In this document: piece by piece, positions 8,767-17,276 of the stretch
Layout: every line of letters starts with the position of its first letter
How positions within the stretch are numbered: the stretch's first letter is position 1
Source of the DNA: Capilliphycus robustus
Lineage (GTDB): Bacteria > Cyanobacteriota > Cyanobacteriia > Cyanobacteriales > Microcoleaceae
Length of the DNA: 64,000 nt
Assembly: GCF_034932365.1 (NCBI RefSeq)
Contig: NZ_JAYGHR010000074.1
Coordinates: 35,740 to 99,739, forward strand
Direction of reading: 5' to 3'
The notes under the pieces: model-generated
Seen by the model: only the letters and a program-made list of their open reading frames with translations
Told to the model about the DNA's origin: nothing
Databases searched by the model: none
Position numbers and translations under genes: made by a program

Positions 8767-8794
8767 CTGCCGATCCTTTGAGAGGAGAACACTA
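8733..8794 (-). ncRNA. Small RNA, probably IsaR1-type (iron-stress activated)
   Basis: A complete transcription unit without an ORF. The promoter (TTGACA, 17 bp, TATAGT) lies at 8801-8829, a start site is expected near 8794, and an intrinsic terminator ends the RNA at 8733, giving about 62 nt. The 5' half contains TTCTCCTCTC, complementary to a Shine-Dalgarno AGGAG and likely single-stranded; the 3' half is the terminator stem. A Fur-box-like palindrome overlaps the promoter. Size, layout and iron-type operator fit IsaR1, the conserved cyanobacterial iron-stress sRNA that represses photosynthesis messages. I recognise the architecture, not an aligned sequence. The ultraconserved Yfr1 core ACTCCTCACAC is absent. 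Confidence 0.6.
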
Positions 8795-8800
8795 AAACTT

Positions 8801-8829
8801 ACTATAGCCTTATTGAAAATAATTGTCAA
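8801..8829 (-). promoter_or_regulatory. Near-consensus sigma-70 promoter with overlapping Fur-like box
   Basis: On the minus strand the -35 TTGACA (complement of 8824-8829) and the -10 TATAGT (complement of 8801-8806) are 17 bp apart. The -35 and spacer contain TGACAAT-T-ATTTTCA (8814-8828), which differs at only two of 14 defined positions from the 7-1-7 Fur consensus TGATAAT-N-ATTATCA. A bound repressor would block the -35 region directly. Confidence 0.65.
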
Positions 8830-8939
8830 ATATTTGGAGTGTTTTGATCGAACCTGCCGAAAAATCAGGAGAATTGATCAGAACGGCAGCACTGGCGAGT
8901 TATGATAGTTGAGGATTTCCAGCAGATAGAATCGGCTCT

Positions 8940-9599
8940 ATGGCTTTGCAACTGCGTATTTATGTTCCTCCTCATCCGTTGATCAAGCACTGGCTCTCGG
9001 TGGCTCGTGACGTGAATACCCCCTCGGCGATTTTTCGTTCCGCGATGACAGAATTGGGGCGATGGCTCACCTATGAAGCGGTGCGAGACTGGCTTCCCAT
9101 CCTAGAAACGACAGTGCAAACGCCTCTGGCGGAATGTCCAGCGACTTATGTCAATCCTCAAGTTCCCTTAGCGGTGATTCCGATTTTACGAGCGGGGTTA
9201 GCTTTAATGGAGGGAATTCAAAGCGTTGTCCCCCTAACTTCGGTGTATCATCTGGGCATGGTACGCAACGAGGAAACTTTAGAATGTAGTTGCTATCTCA
9301 ACAAACTGCCTCCAGCTTTTGATCCTCAAACTCGTGTATTAGTCAGTGAACCGATGCTGGCGACAGGCGGAACGATAATGGCGACGATGGAGGAATTAAC
9401 CAAACGTGGAGTCGATCCGGAGTTAACGCGGATTATTTCAATTGTAGCCGCTCCCCCAGCGTTACAACGGTTGAGTGTAGCCTATCCTCAGCTTAAGGTG
9501 TATACGGCGATTATTGATGAGACAGTAAATGACAATGGGTTTATTGTACCCGGCTTAGGGGATGCTGGCGATCGCACCTTTGGGACGCACGAAGGGTAA
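8940..9599 (+). CDS. upp: Uracil phosphoribosyltransferase
   Basis: Salvage enzyme that converts uracil and PRPP to UMP. The 219-aa protein has the type I PRTase fold. The PRPP-binding loop reads VLVSEPMLATGGT (about residues 133-146), close to the usual UPRT 'DPMLATG', and the C-terminal uracil-binding region contains GFIVPGLGDAGDR. RAGLALMEG near residue 86 is also typical. Its upstream region is shared with the divergent small RNA and its Fur-like site. Confidence 0.93.
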   Translation: MALQLRIYVPPHPLIKHWLSVARDVNTPSAIFRSAMTELGRWLTYEAVRDWLPILETTVQTPLAECPATYVNPQVPLAVIPILRAGLALMEGIQSVVPLTSVYHLGMVRNEETLECSCYLNKLPPAFDPQTRVLVSEPMLATGGTIMATMEELTKRGVDPELTRIISIVAAPPALQRLSVAYPQLKVYTAIIDETVNDNGFIVPGLGDAGDRTFGTHEG

Positions 9600-9629
9600 A
9601 ATAAAGCTATTGAGAAGAGAAAACCGCAT

Positions 9630-9944
9630 ATGAGTAATCGAGAAGGATTTACCAGTGGATTGATGATCGGAGCGACTTTGGGGAGTATGATTGGTGGCGT
9701 TTTAGGGGTGGTGTTAGCCTCGCGAATGTCCAATGAAAACTCAAGCAGTCAGCTACTCGAAGCGAAAAAAACCAAGAAGAAATCCCCTCAACACGACGCC
9801 GAGAATATCGAGATAGCCCGTTTGAGTCTTGAAGATAAAATTGCTCAACTCAATCAGGCGATTGATGATGTTCGCCAACAGTTGGGAAGCGTTAACGGTA
9901 ATGTTACCCCGGAAAACTCCGAATCGCTGCAAGAGGATGCCTGA
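9630..9944 (+). CDS. YtxH-like small membrane-anchored protein
   Basis: A 104-aa protein of unknown function. The N-terminus (FTSGLMIGATLGSMIGGVLGVVLASR) is one glycine-rich membrane helix with GxxxG spacing, as in YtxH-domain proteins. The rest is polar: a Lys-rich stretch, then a helix with heptad pattern (SLEDKIAQLNQAIDDVRQQL), probably a coiled coil, and an acidic tail. It starts 31 bp after upp and may be co-transcribed with it. Confidence 0.7.
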   Translation: MSNREGFTSGLMIGATLGSMIGGVLGVVLASRMSNENSSSQLLEAKKTKKKSPQHDAENIEIARLSLEDKIAQLNQAIDDVRQQLGSVNGNVTPENSESLQEDA

Positions 9945-10033
9945 GACGGGAACATCCTCCTAGAACCTAAAATGTGATAAACTATCAAAGACAAGGCAAA
10001 CTTTAAAATTGAGTAGAAAATCAATAAACTTCT

Positions 10034-10312
10034 ATGAGTTCCCCAATACTACTTCTGGCTAATACAATAGCTCAGTTTCTACAAATTTATATGGTTCTAA
10101 TCTTTATTAGAATCTTGTTAAGTTGGTTTCCGAATGTGGATTGGAGTAATCCTTTCTTCTCGGTTTTAAGTCAGTTGACCGATCCTTATTTGAATGTTTT
10201 TCGTTCCATTATTCCCCCCTTGGGAGGAATTGACTTTTCGGCTATTATTGCCATTTTTCTCTTGCAAATTGTGGCTGGAATTCTCCCCCAACTTTTGTAT
10301 AGTTTGGTATAA
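10034..10312 (+). CDS. YggT family membrane protein
   Basis: A 92-aa protein with two membrane helices separated by the family's signature loop: FIRILLSWFPNVDWSNPFFSVLSQLTDPYLN, then FRSIIPPLGGIDFSAIIAIFLLQI. YggT proteins are conserved in bacteria and plastids (YlmG in plants), where they are linked to membrane organisation or division; the precise function here is not shown by the sequence. A strong inverted repeat follows 14 bp after the stop. Confidence 0.88.
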   Translation: MSSPILLLANTIAQFLQIYMVLIFIRILLSWFPNVDWSNPFFSVLSQLTDPYLNVFRSIIPPLGGIDFSAIIAIFLLQIVAGILPQLLYSLV

Positions 10313-10325
10313 AAGTCAAAGATTC

Positions 10326-10357
10326 AGGTTGGGTGCTTCAGTCGCGTTACCCAACCT
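10326..10357. terminator. Inverted repeat AGGTTGGGT...ACCCAACCT
   Basis: Nine perfect pairs around a 14-base loop (GCTTCAGTCGCGTT). It lies between convergent genes (YggT, plus; the secreted protein, minus) and could terminate either, though T-runs are weak. The same kind of AGGTTGGGT palindrome is a common cyanobacterial intergenic repeat. Confidence 0.55.
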
Positions 10358-10376
10358 AACAGTTGATTCAAGTTGA

Positions 10377-10811
10377 TTATCGACCAATTCGAGCCGTAAA
10401 CCCAGAGGCTTTGAACTGTTTTAAGCTTAAAGGCGGTTTGAGATTGGTTGGCACAGAAATTCTAATCTCAAAATCAGTTACCACACCCGGAGGAACTTCA
10501 GGAATACTTCCGAGGCGAGTCCTGTTTTCCATGACTCTATTTCCATTGGCATCATAGATGCGACCAAACACATCCGCATCCACGACATATTTTCCCGTAG
10601 TATTCTTCGCTTTTCCTGTGATCATATAACAGTTAGCAGCTTGGGAAGAAAAACTGGAAGTCATTCCTTCTGCAAATTCAGCCGGACAGTCTTTTAAACC
10701 TAAATCATAAATTTCTACAGGAATCAAGGCTAAAGCAGGCGGAGTCCAAAACCAAGTCAAAAGACTGATAAAACCTGCCAATAAAACACTGGGAAAGATT
10801 CGCGATCGCAT
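10377..10811 (-). CDS. Secreted conserved hypothetical protein (FxLYD-like)
   Basis: A 144-aa protein with an N-terminal signal or anchor segment (residues 5-28, ending PPALALIP). The mature part looks like an immunoglobulin-like FxLYD-type domain: 'CYMITGKAKNTTGKYVVDADVFGRIYDANGNRV', then 'SIPEVPPGVVTDFEIRI', a pattern found in proteins that carry extracytoplasmic beta-sandwich domains. Two cysteines (in KDC and ANC) could form a disulfide. The domain call is from pattern memory. The ATG at 10811 lies within a HIP1-like site (GCGATCGC). Confidence 0.65.
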   Translation of the reverse strand: MRSRIFPSVLLAGFISLLTWFWTPPALALIPVEIYDLGLKDCPAEFAEGMTSSFSSQAANCYMITGKAKNTTGKYVVDADVFGRIYDANGNRVMENRTRLGSIPEVPPGVVTDFEIRISVPTNLKPPLSLKQFKASGFTARIGR

Positions 10812-10893
10812 AAATCTGACCTTTTCGATTTAAACTCTAGCTTACCGCAAATCAGCACTGAAACACCATTAACTTCCTGCGAGCAGCATCTCC

Positions 10894-11325
10894 TTAGCGT
10901 TTGGGTTGACGAAAGTGCTTTTGATTTCCCTTAACCCAAATATAAAACATTACCCCAGCAAACATCATACTCCCTCCTATTCCGATAATCCCAAAGAAAA
11001 CAATATAAAGATGTTCTGCTGTGTCTGCTTTGATTAAAGATTGTTTTGCAAGTTCAATCATCTCTGCTAGGATAATCCCACAAACAAACAAAGAGGGAAA
11101 CCCTAAAAATAGCCAACTACTCCACATTACCCACCGAGGAGCATTCCCCTTAGAAAGATTACGATAGGCGGAACCTTCTAAACCAATTGACTCTAGGGGT
11201 TCAAAGCCCGAATAAATCTTTTCTGGATTTTGAAACGGGTGGGAAGGCGGAATTTCAATAAACTGCTTTGAGTATTCATTCGACGGCTTGGGGAATTGAA
11301 AATCATCATTGTCGTTAGAATTCAT
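10894..11325 (-). CDS. Two-TM hypothetical protein
   Basis: A 143-aa protein I do not recognise. The N-terminal half is polar and Pro/Ser/Glu-rich (PKPSNEYSKQFIEIPPSHPF). Two membrane helices follow, at about 70-92 (WSSWLFLGFPSLFVCGIILAE) and 105-130 (LYIVFFGIIGIGGSMMFAGV), and it ends with a basic tail (KGNQKHFRQPKR). It stands alone between the secreted protein and aroE, on the same strand. Confidence 0.6.
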   Translation of the reverse strand: MNSNDNDDFQFPKPSNEYSKQFIEIPPSHPFQNPEKIYSGFEPLESIGLEGSAYRNLSKGNAPRWVMWSSWLFLGFPSLFVCGIILAEMIELAKQSLIKADTAEHLYIVFFGIIGIGGSMMFAGVMFYIWVKGNQKHFRQPKR

Positions 11326-11467
11326 GGGAGTTTTTCCTAATCTCTTGACTCAGATTCAAGAGATATTTCAAATATAACCACCAGACGGGTCTACTGTCTG
11401 TAATCAAATTGTGTAGAAATACTTAGAAAAGAGTGACTCATTCTAACAAATTGTAAACAATGTAAAA

Positions 11468-12331
11468 TTACAATAACCCTAACTGTTGTTGGAGAGACTG
11501 ACGCATCACATCAATAGGAACCTCTTGTTGTAGCCAAAGCTGTAAAGCCGCAGCACCTTGTTGTACTAACATTTCCAAGCCATCAATAATAATCGCACCT
11601 TTCGCTTTAGCGAGGGTTAAAAATTGAGTGGGGTGAGGCGTATAAATCAAATCATAAGCAATTATATCCGATTTGATTCGATTCATCACCTCTTCTTCTA
11701 GGGGAGAATCTTCGACATGAGGATACATCCCAACTGGCGTCGTATTCACTAATAAATCAGCTTGATGAATGATCTCCGATAAACTCTCCCAAGTCTGAAC
11801 GTTTAGCGATAAAGCCAAAGGAGAATTTAACCAACTCTGCTGAAATGCTTCTAACTTTTGTAGATTTCTTCCAACGACATAAATATTGGTAATTCCTAAC
11901 TCCACACATCCAGCGACAACCGCCCGAGAAGCACCGCCATTCCCTAAAATAACGGCAGTTTTTTCAGACCAAGAAATGTTAAAATCCTGTAGAGGAGCAA
12001 GAAAACCAATAACATCAGTATTGGTTCCTTCCCAACCTTTGGAAGTTCGCCAAACCGTATTAACAGCACCCACCGCTTCCGCTACTTTAGAGACTTGAGA
12101 GAGTCGAGAAAGAATCGCCTGTTTATGGGGAATCGTCACATTAAATCCCTCAACTCCTATGGCTGCAAATCCCGCTAAAGCCACATCTAAATCAGTAGAT
12201 TTAATCGGAAAAGGAAGATAAATGTAATCGACTCCCATCTCAGTAATCGCAGCATTGTGCATAACAGGAGAGAGAGAATGTTCAATCGGATCACCAATCA
12301 CACCCAGGAGTTTTGTTGTCCCTTTAATCAT
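11468..12331 (-). CDS. aroE: Shikimate dehydrogenase (NADP+)
   Basis: Reduces 3-dehydroshikimate to shikimate in aromatic amino acid synthesis. The 287-aa protein has the shikimate-binding SLSP at residues 19-22, the catalytic lysine in NVTIPHK at residue 70, and the NADP-binding loop LGNGGASRAVV at about 128-138. NTTPVGM and the C-terminal DGLEMLVQQGA are also standard for AroE. Length and motifs are complete. It appears monocistronic. Confidence 0.95.
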   Translation of the reverse strand: MIKGTTKLLGVIGDPIEHSLSPVMHNAAITEMGVDYIYLPFPIKSTDLDVALAGFAAIGVEGFNVTIPHKQAILSRLSQVSKVAEAVGAVNTVWRTSKGWEGTNTDVIGFLAPLQDFNISWSEKTAVILGNGGASRAVVAGCVELGITNIYVVGRNLQKLEAFQQSWLNSPLALSLNVQTWESLSEIIHQADLLVNTTPVGMYPHVEDSPLEEEVMNRIKSDIIAYDLIYTPHPTQFLTLAKAKGAIIIDGLEMLVQQGAAALQLWLQQEVPIDVMRQSLQQQLGLL

Positions 12332-12482
12332 AAATTTCTTCAGGCTCAGTCCTTCATTATTATTGCATGAATTGAGAACCTTCTAATATCCCTTACTCAA
12401 AACCTCAACAACCCCAAATCAATCTATCCATTACAATGTCCGTTATAACTCACGCCACGCCCACTCTTCTCAACAAGACCCG

Positions 12483-12547
12483 AGAAACCGGGTTCGATAA
12501 CGAAAAATATAGGCAAGCCTATTGCAGTTACCAGAAACCCGGTTTCT
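12483..12547. repeat. Inverted repeat AGAAACCGGGTT...AAACCCGGTTTCT
   Basis: Twelve to thirteen paired bases around a 39-base loop in the gap between aroE and the STAND-like ATPase gene. The same AACCCGGTTTCT word occurs in the hairpin at 62.53-62.57 kb and, as a single arm, at about 56.35 kb, so it is a dispersed repeat that can serve as a terminator. Confidence 0.6.
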
Positions 12548-12565
12548 GACACTAGAAGATCTAAA

Positions 12566-13912
12566 TTATAAGCGAAACTCTGGGGCTTCAATTAAAATGG
12601 GATTAACATCAAACCAAAGGTCTTTACGGTAATGATATTCAAAGACCCACAAACTCCGCAGCAGCGTTTGATAATCTGTTAAACCACTTAATTTTTTAGT
12701 TTTCCCAACCAGACGCAACATTTCCCATTCATTGGATTCAATCGCTAATAATAACTGATGACGACGTTGCAAAATCACATCTTCCAAAGCCTCCCTAGAC
12801 AGAGGTGGATCTTGTTTTTGCAAACAGCTATATAATAAAACAAGCAACGTCCTAACATGACCCCCACTCATAATACACAAGCGATCTAATGTTTCCGATG
12901 TGTCAAAAACTTGAGTGATCAAAGCAGAATATTGATCCGGTTGAATGTCAGGAAAAGATCGCGCCATTACCATTTGTCGCAATAATTCTATCCCTTCTTC
13001 GCAGGGAGTTTCATCTTGAAAACGCACCGGAACCATCGGTAATGTTTTCGGATCACCCCCAAATCGATTAGTGAGTCGTCCTAAATCATTCGAGAAAATT
13101 AAACCCAACGGAATCGTATAAACAACATGACAACTTAACTGATTTAATTGATCACCGCGATCAATAAATAGATATTCCGGTTGAGGTCTTCCGGTGGCGG
13201 TTCTCGAACTCATAATTCGATCCAGATTATCAACAATCACCACCAATCCTTGTTTACCTTGCTGTTTGAGTTGTTCAATCGACGGTTCCAGCAATTCTTG
13301 ATTAATCGCTTGTAAAATCGTGTTGGTACGCGGTTCTAAATATTGACGTAAACGAGTTCGTAAGTCGCGACTATCTCTGGCTTTAGCAGTAATTTTACCA
13401 ATTCCCAAAGAGAGAGAAAATTCTCCGTCTGTATTCGCACTGACGCTTCCCAACGCCGGGAGATCTGCTTGAATATCAATCTGTGCTTGCAGAACATTGG
13501 CTAAACCCTGAAGTAAGGCTTTAAAACCTGTGGGTTGCAATTGAATATTCAGTTGCTCTATACTTTCACTCACCTGACGAGCGATCGCCAGCAAAATATC
13601 AGTAATGTCTACATCCGCCATATCGAGATCTTTACTCGATTCAAAGTAGACCACATGAAAATCTTGTTCTTCTAACTCCGCCTTCAGTCGTAACAACTCA
13701 GTAGACTTTCCTGAGCCAATATGTCCGGTAAAAAGCTGACAAGTGGGATTATCAGGAGAAAGGCGAGTAATCGTCCGGGCGATTTGTTCAATCAGTTTCC
13801 CACCCCGAACTTCTGAGAAATCAATGTAATATTGTCGATCTTCTATTGTACCAAAATTTAGCGTTTTTGCGGGATTAGAAGCCCGAAAAAATCTGCGTAA
13901 ATTGAGTTCCAT
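12566..13912 (-). CDS. STAND/AAA-like P-loop ATPase
   Basis: A 448-aa ATP-binding protein of unknown role. The Walker A motif GHIGSGKST follows an N-terminal region containing the opening MELNLRRFFRASNPAKTL, and a Walker B-like GLVVIVDNLDRI lies near residue 222, typical of STAND or AAA-type switch ATPases. I place the start at the ATG at 13912 (GGTGG upstream). An upstream TTG at 13996 would overlap the stop of the J-domain gene and add 28 residues without homology-like content. The coupling to the J-domain membrane gene suggests a chaperone- or signal-linked switch; this is inference. Confidence 0.75.
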   Translation of the reverse strand: MELNLRRFFRASNPAKTLNFGTIEDRQYYIDFSEVRGGKLIEQIARTITRLSPDNPTCQLFTGHIGSGKSTELLRLKAELEEQDFHVVYFESSKDLDMADVDITDILLAIARQVSESIEQLNIQLQPTGFKALLQGLANVLQAQIDIQADLPALGSVSANTDGEFSLSLGIGKITAKARDSRDLRTRLRQYLEPRTNTILQAINQELLEPSIEQLKQQGKQGLVVIVDNLDRIMSSRTATGRPQPEYLFIDRGDQLNQLSCHVVYTIPLGLIFSNDLGRLTNRFGGDPKTLPMVPVRFQDETPCEEGIELLRQMVMARSFPDIQPDQYSALITQVFDTSETLDRLCIMSGGHVRTLLVLLYSCLQKQDPPLSREALEDVILQRRHQLLLAIESNEWEMLRLVGKTKKLSGLTDYQTLLRSLWVFEYHYRKDLWFDVNPILIEAPEFRL

Positions 13913-13992
13913 TGTTGTCCACCCAAGCCAAACCAGTGTCCGTAAACTCTCATTCTTGCGGTTATTCTTTGAATCAGTAGGGAACAGCAAAA

Positions 13993-15102
13993 TCAACCTC
14001 TATTTGCTAGCCAGTATCCCAGTGATAATCCTAAGCCAGAAGTTGTAGCGAGAATTATAAAAGTATAAAACTCATTGAATGACTCGAGCAATTTTTCACC
14101 AGAAACCATTTGCGCGATCACTCCAGAGATCACGGTAATAGCACCCCAAGTTCCAAAAATCACTTCTAAGCCCGTTTTCTCAATCGCTCGGATGACGGCG
14201 TTTTGTCCTGCACCCGCCCATGCGCCTAACCAAGCACCGAACCCAAATCCAAAGACGCTTCCTGCACCTATTTTGCTCCGGGTTTTAGCTTCAGAGAAAG
14301 CTTTATCAGAAACCATTCCCATCGTCGTCCCTATGAGCGCCCCTAGCATACCCCCCAACAGCGCTCCCCGCCAATCTCCCGTTTTGCTTCCCGCCACTAA
14401 TCCGGCGATCGCCGAAATTCCTGCAATCGTCAGTATCCATAAAATCGCTTTAATTTTGGCTTCTGAACCAGCGATCGCCCCCAACACAACACCAATCACA
14501 GCCCAAACCGTCCCTGTGACAATTCCTCCAGCTTGATTTCCCGCCACCCATCCAGCAATTCCCCCTGCAACCATCAAAGCTATAAACCAGGAATGCTCAA
14601 AGCGTTTCCCACTACTGGCGGAAATAGCGCTCGTTAGCCACAGGATGAGGGCGAGAATTTCATTCCACAACGGGATGGATAACATTGTTAAAATCCAACC
14701 GATCAGGGTGTAACCCAAAAAAGTACCTGTTAGCCATCCCCAAGGAATTAAAGGCGTATCTGGAGAGGAAACCGGAGAATCAACAGGGGTCGGGGAATCC
14801 CGAGCAACTCTGGCTGTCTGAAAATTGAAATCCGTCGCTTCAGGTGAACTCGACGGGGCGGGTTGTGAGGTTCGTCGAACATAAACAGAAACTTGCGGAT
14901 CACTCAATCGCGATCGCAAATAAACATAAGCATAATTTATTTCTTTAAATTTTTGTTCAGCCTCAGCCTGTAAGCGAGAATCGTGGGGGTAACGATCAGG
15001 ATGCCAAATCAATGCCAAATTTCGATAAGCCTGCTTTACGTCGTCGAGAGAAGCACCAGGCTGAAGATTTAAGATTCGGTAGTAGTATTCTATCTCATCC
15101 AC
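13993..15102 (-). CDS. J-domain multi-pass membrane protein
   Basis: A 369-aa protein. Residues 4-65 are a J domain (YYRILNLQPGASLDDVKQAY) with the Hsp70-activating HPD at about 34-36 (LIWHPDRYP). A polar, Pro/Ser-rich linker leads to many glycine- and alanine-rich helices (GWVAGNQAGGIVTGTVW, GALLGGMLGALIGTTMG, GAGSVFGFGFGAWLGAW), like glycine-zipper membrane segments. It probably places a J domain at the cytoplasmic face of a membrane to recruit DnaK. The ATPase gene follows immediately on the same strand. Confidence 0.8.
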   Translation of the reverse strand: MDEIEYYYRILNLQPGASLDDVKQAYRNLALIWHPDRYPHDSRLQAEAEQKFKEINYAYVYLRSRLSDPQVSVYVRRTSQPAPSSSPEATDFNFQTARVARDSPTPVDSPVSSPDTPLIPWGWLTGTFLGYTLIGWILTMLSIPLWNEILALILWLTSAISASSGKRFEHSWFIALMVAGGIAGWVAGNQAGGIVTGTVWAVIGVVLGAIAGSEAKIKAILWILTIAGISAIAGLVAGSKTGDWRGALLGGMLGALIGTTMGMVSDKAFSEAKTRSKIGAGSVFGFGFGAWLGAWAGAGQNAVIRAIEKTGLEVIFGTWGAITVISGVIAQMVSGEKLLESFNEFYTFIILATTSGLGLSLGYWLANRG

Positions 15103-15250
15103 GTTTTAGACTAATAGCGAAATCTGACTAGCAGTGGCGAATCGTTTGAGTCAGTATTTGATAACAATTGGTCATCACCTCAAACGGCAATATTTTTGTA
15201 TTTTTGATGACCACTCAAACAGACCCTGATTAAATTTAGGGTTCAATTCC

Positions 15251-15838
15251 ATGATAGTTCAAAAGTCCCAGAGAACGATGAAAGACGTAAAACTTGGAAA
15301 ATATCTCACCCTAGAAGCCTTTTGTACCTGCACTCAGACTTATCAAAAATATGCCAACCAGATTAATCCCTATCCCGATTCGACCGAAAGTATTGTCGCC
15401 ATTCAAGCATTAAATCAATTCCTGATTGATCCCATTATTCACTATTTTGGTATCGAACGATTTCAACTCACCTATGGGTTTTGTTCAAAAGATTTAAAAC
15501 GGTTTCTTGAAAAAAAAGATCCGATAACCGGACTCAAAAATGGTCGAGTTGCACCCAACCTCGATCAACACATGGCACATGAAGTCAAAAAAAATGGTCA
15601 ATATTATTGTGATCGACTGGGTGCGGCTTGTGATTGTCTAATTAAAAATTTAGAGAGTGATCAATTTATTGATTGGATTTTAGCAACAAATTTGCCTTTT
15701 GATTCCCTTTATTTTTATGGTCAAAACAGACCCATTCATCTCAGTTATGGGCCGCAACAAAAACGCGATATCTGGACGTTTAACACAGCAGGTTTACCCA
15801 CAAAAAAAGGCACAGAACGTTGGAGCAAAGACCGTTAA
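15251..15838 (+). CDS. Peptidase M15-like hypothetical protein
   Basis: A 195-aa protein. The segment LGKYLTLEAFCTCTQTYQKY, then a helix and 'LIDPIIHYFGIERFQLTYGF', follows the layout of M15A-type peptidoglycan peptidase or cell-wall hydrolase domains (L-x-EF..., VLDPLR, ITSGYRS). A typical zinc triad is not evident: the usual SxHxxGxAxD is replaced by NLDQHMAHEV and GAACDCLI. It may be a non-catalytic or divergent member. An alternative ATG exists at residue 10 (15278). A CAGTTAACAGTTATCA repeat follows its stop. Confidence 0.55.
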   Translation: MIVQKSQRTMKDVKLGKYLTLEAFCTCTQTYQKYANQINPYPDSTESIVAIQALNQFLIDPIIHYFGIERFQLTYGFCSKDLKRFLEKKDPITGLKNGRVAPNLDQHMAHEVKKNGQYYCDRLGAACDCLIKNLESDQFIDWILATNLPFDSLYFYGQNRPIHLSYGPQQKRDIWTFNTAGLPTKKGTERWSKDR

Positions 15839-15872
15839 CAGTTAACAGTTATCACGGGTCACTGATAACTGT

Positions 15873-17276
15873 TTAATAACGACATAAAGCGGCTTTTCGA
15901 CTATCAAATAACTTCACAATTCCATCTGTTACCGTCTTTTTAACATGAGCATCACAACCGGCTAAAAATTCCTCTGGAGAAATCACATTTTGAAAGAATT
16001 CTTGAGCGCGGTTTCGTTGGTGTCGAATCTCATCAAACCCCATAGATTTAACCATGTAAGTCGCTAGAGGAGAGTTTTTAATATCATAGGATGCGTTTTG
16101 AGTGCGTCCTTTATCTAACAGCGTTAAAACCTGTTGTTCTAACTGATGTTTAGGTTCATAAGGATGGGAAATTTCCGGTAAAAAATCAACCAAAGAAGCC
16201 GCCACAAAGTTTTCAGTGGGCATTTCTCCCATCAAAGTCGAAACCGGAATGACTCGGCCAAAGCGGAGAGAAAGGGCTTCTAGAAAAGCAATTGTAAACA
16301 GTTTACTACCGAGATAGAGTTGTCCAACTGCAATATTTTTGCGAGCGCTCTCGACTAAATGTTGATAAACTTCATCTTCCGGATATCCCTGAAACTGATG
16401 AAAAATCACTTCCGGCTTAATAAAATTGAGAAAGCCTTCCATCTTTTGTAAGGCGGTACGATATTGATTAATTGTATAAGAACTGGAATATTTTAGATGA
16501 TGATTAGTTTCGGGGAGTAAATTCCAAGTATTATCTAAAAATCGAGCCGGATTCGGATGAGCAAAACTGCCGACATCTCGATTAGAAAGGCGCACGGAGC
16601 GGATAATATTAGCCTTCAATTCCTGATCTGTTAGCTTCAGATTCAACTGTTGAGTAATCGCTTGTAAACGGCGATATAAAATATCACTATTGTTGAGTCC
16701 TTCTGCATTATGAGTTCGGAAAGGAATCGTGGCTTCAATACAAGCAACAATTTGAAGAATCAATTCTGGCGGAATAAATGAATCCAGAACCTTCGCCGCC
16801 ACCAAGGCACTCAAAAACTCATTTTGTCCCTCCAAAGGAGAAAGTGTCTGACTGGGGGCAAAATAAAAAACCCGCATCACCATCTCAAAACTCTGGTCAG
16901 GGGGCAATTGAGAACTATCGCGAATGATCAGACGCTCTCCGACCTGTCGGATAAACGGAACAATGTAATAACTTAAATTAAAATTAACACTTTGATCGAC
17001 CTGTACATAAACAACATCGTGAAATAAAGCGGCCAGAACCTCAATAGCATCCTCCGACCCACCCACTTCAAAAATGTGTTCTGGCGTGTGAAAATAACGC
17101 CAAGGCCCTGTCATCGTCTGGACGATGAGTTCTGTAATTTTAGCTAACTCCTGGCGTTCTACAGCAATATCAAGCTGACTCATCGCCCAAACTAACTTAT
17201 CAAGGCACTGTTGGTTGTAATCCGGTTCAACACTCATCCGACCTTCGCACATTACGTTTGTCATTGTTTCAATCAC
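15873..17276 (-). CDS. HD-domain-like conserved hypothetical protein
   Basis: A 467-aa protein. Residues about 58-95 contain YFHTPEHIFEV and AALFHDVVYVQVD, which match the H...HD pattern of HD-superfamily metal phosphohydrolases. The remainder (to CRY) is helical and I do not recognise it. The first residues (MIETMTNVMCEGRMS) hold several Met codons, so the start could be up to 13 residues later. The substrate is unknown; HD proteins often hydrolyse nucleotides. It is divergent from the cyclase/ATPase gene. Confidence 0.6.
   Translation of the reverse strand: MIETMTNVMCEGRMSVEPDYNQQCLDKLVWAMSQLDIAVERQELAKITELIVQTMTGPWRYFHTPEHIFEVGGSEDAIEVLAALFHDVVYVQVDQSVNFNLSYYIVPFIRQVGERLIIRDSSQLPPDQSFEMVMRVFYFAPSQTLSPLEGQNEFLSALVAAKVLDSFIPPELILQIVACIEATIPFRTHNAEGLNNSDILYRRLQAITQQLNLKLTDQELKANIIRSVRLSNRDVGSFAHPNPARFLDNTWNLLPETNHHLKYSSSYTINQYRTALQKMEGFLNFIKPEVIFHQFQGYPEDEVYQHLVESARKNIAVGQLYLGSKLFTIAFLEALSLRFGRVIPVSTLMGEMPTENFVAASLVDFLPEISHPYEPKHQLEQQVLTLLDKGRTQNASYDIKNSPLATYMVKSMGFDEIRHQRNRAQEFFQNVISPEEFLAGCDAHVKKTVTDGIVKLFDSRKAALCRY

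Noticed and set aside
8733..8794. Yfr1 sRNA as identity of the small RNA
   Set aside because: The ultraconserved ACTCCTCACAC core of Yfr1 is absent; the Fur-like operator fits an iron-responsive sRNA better.
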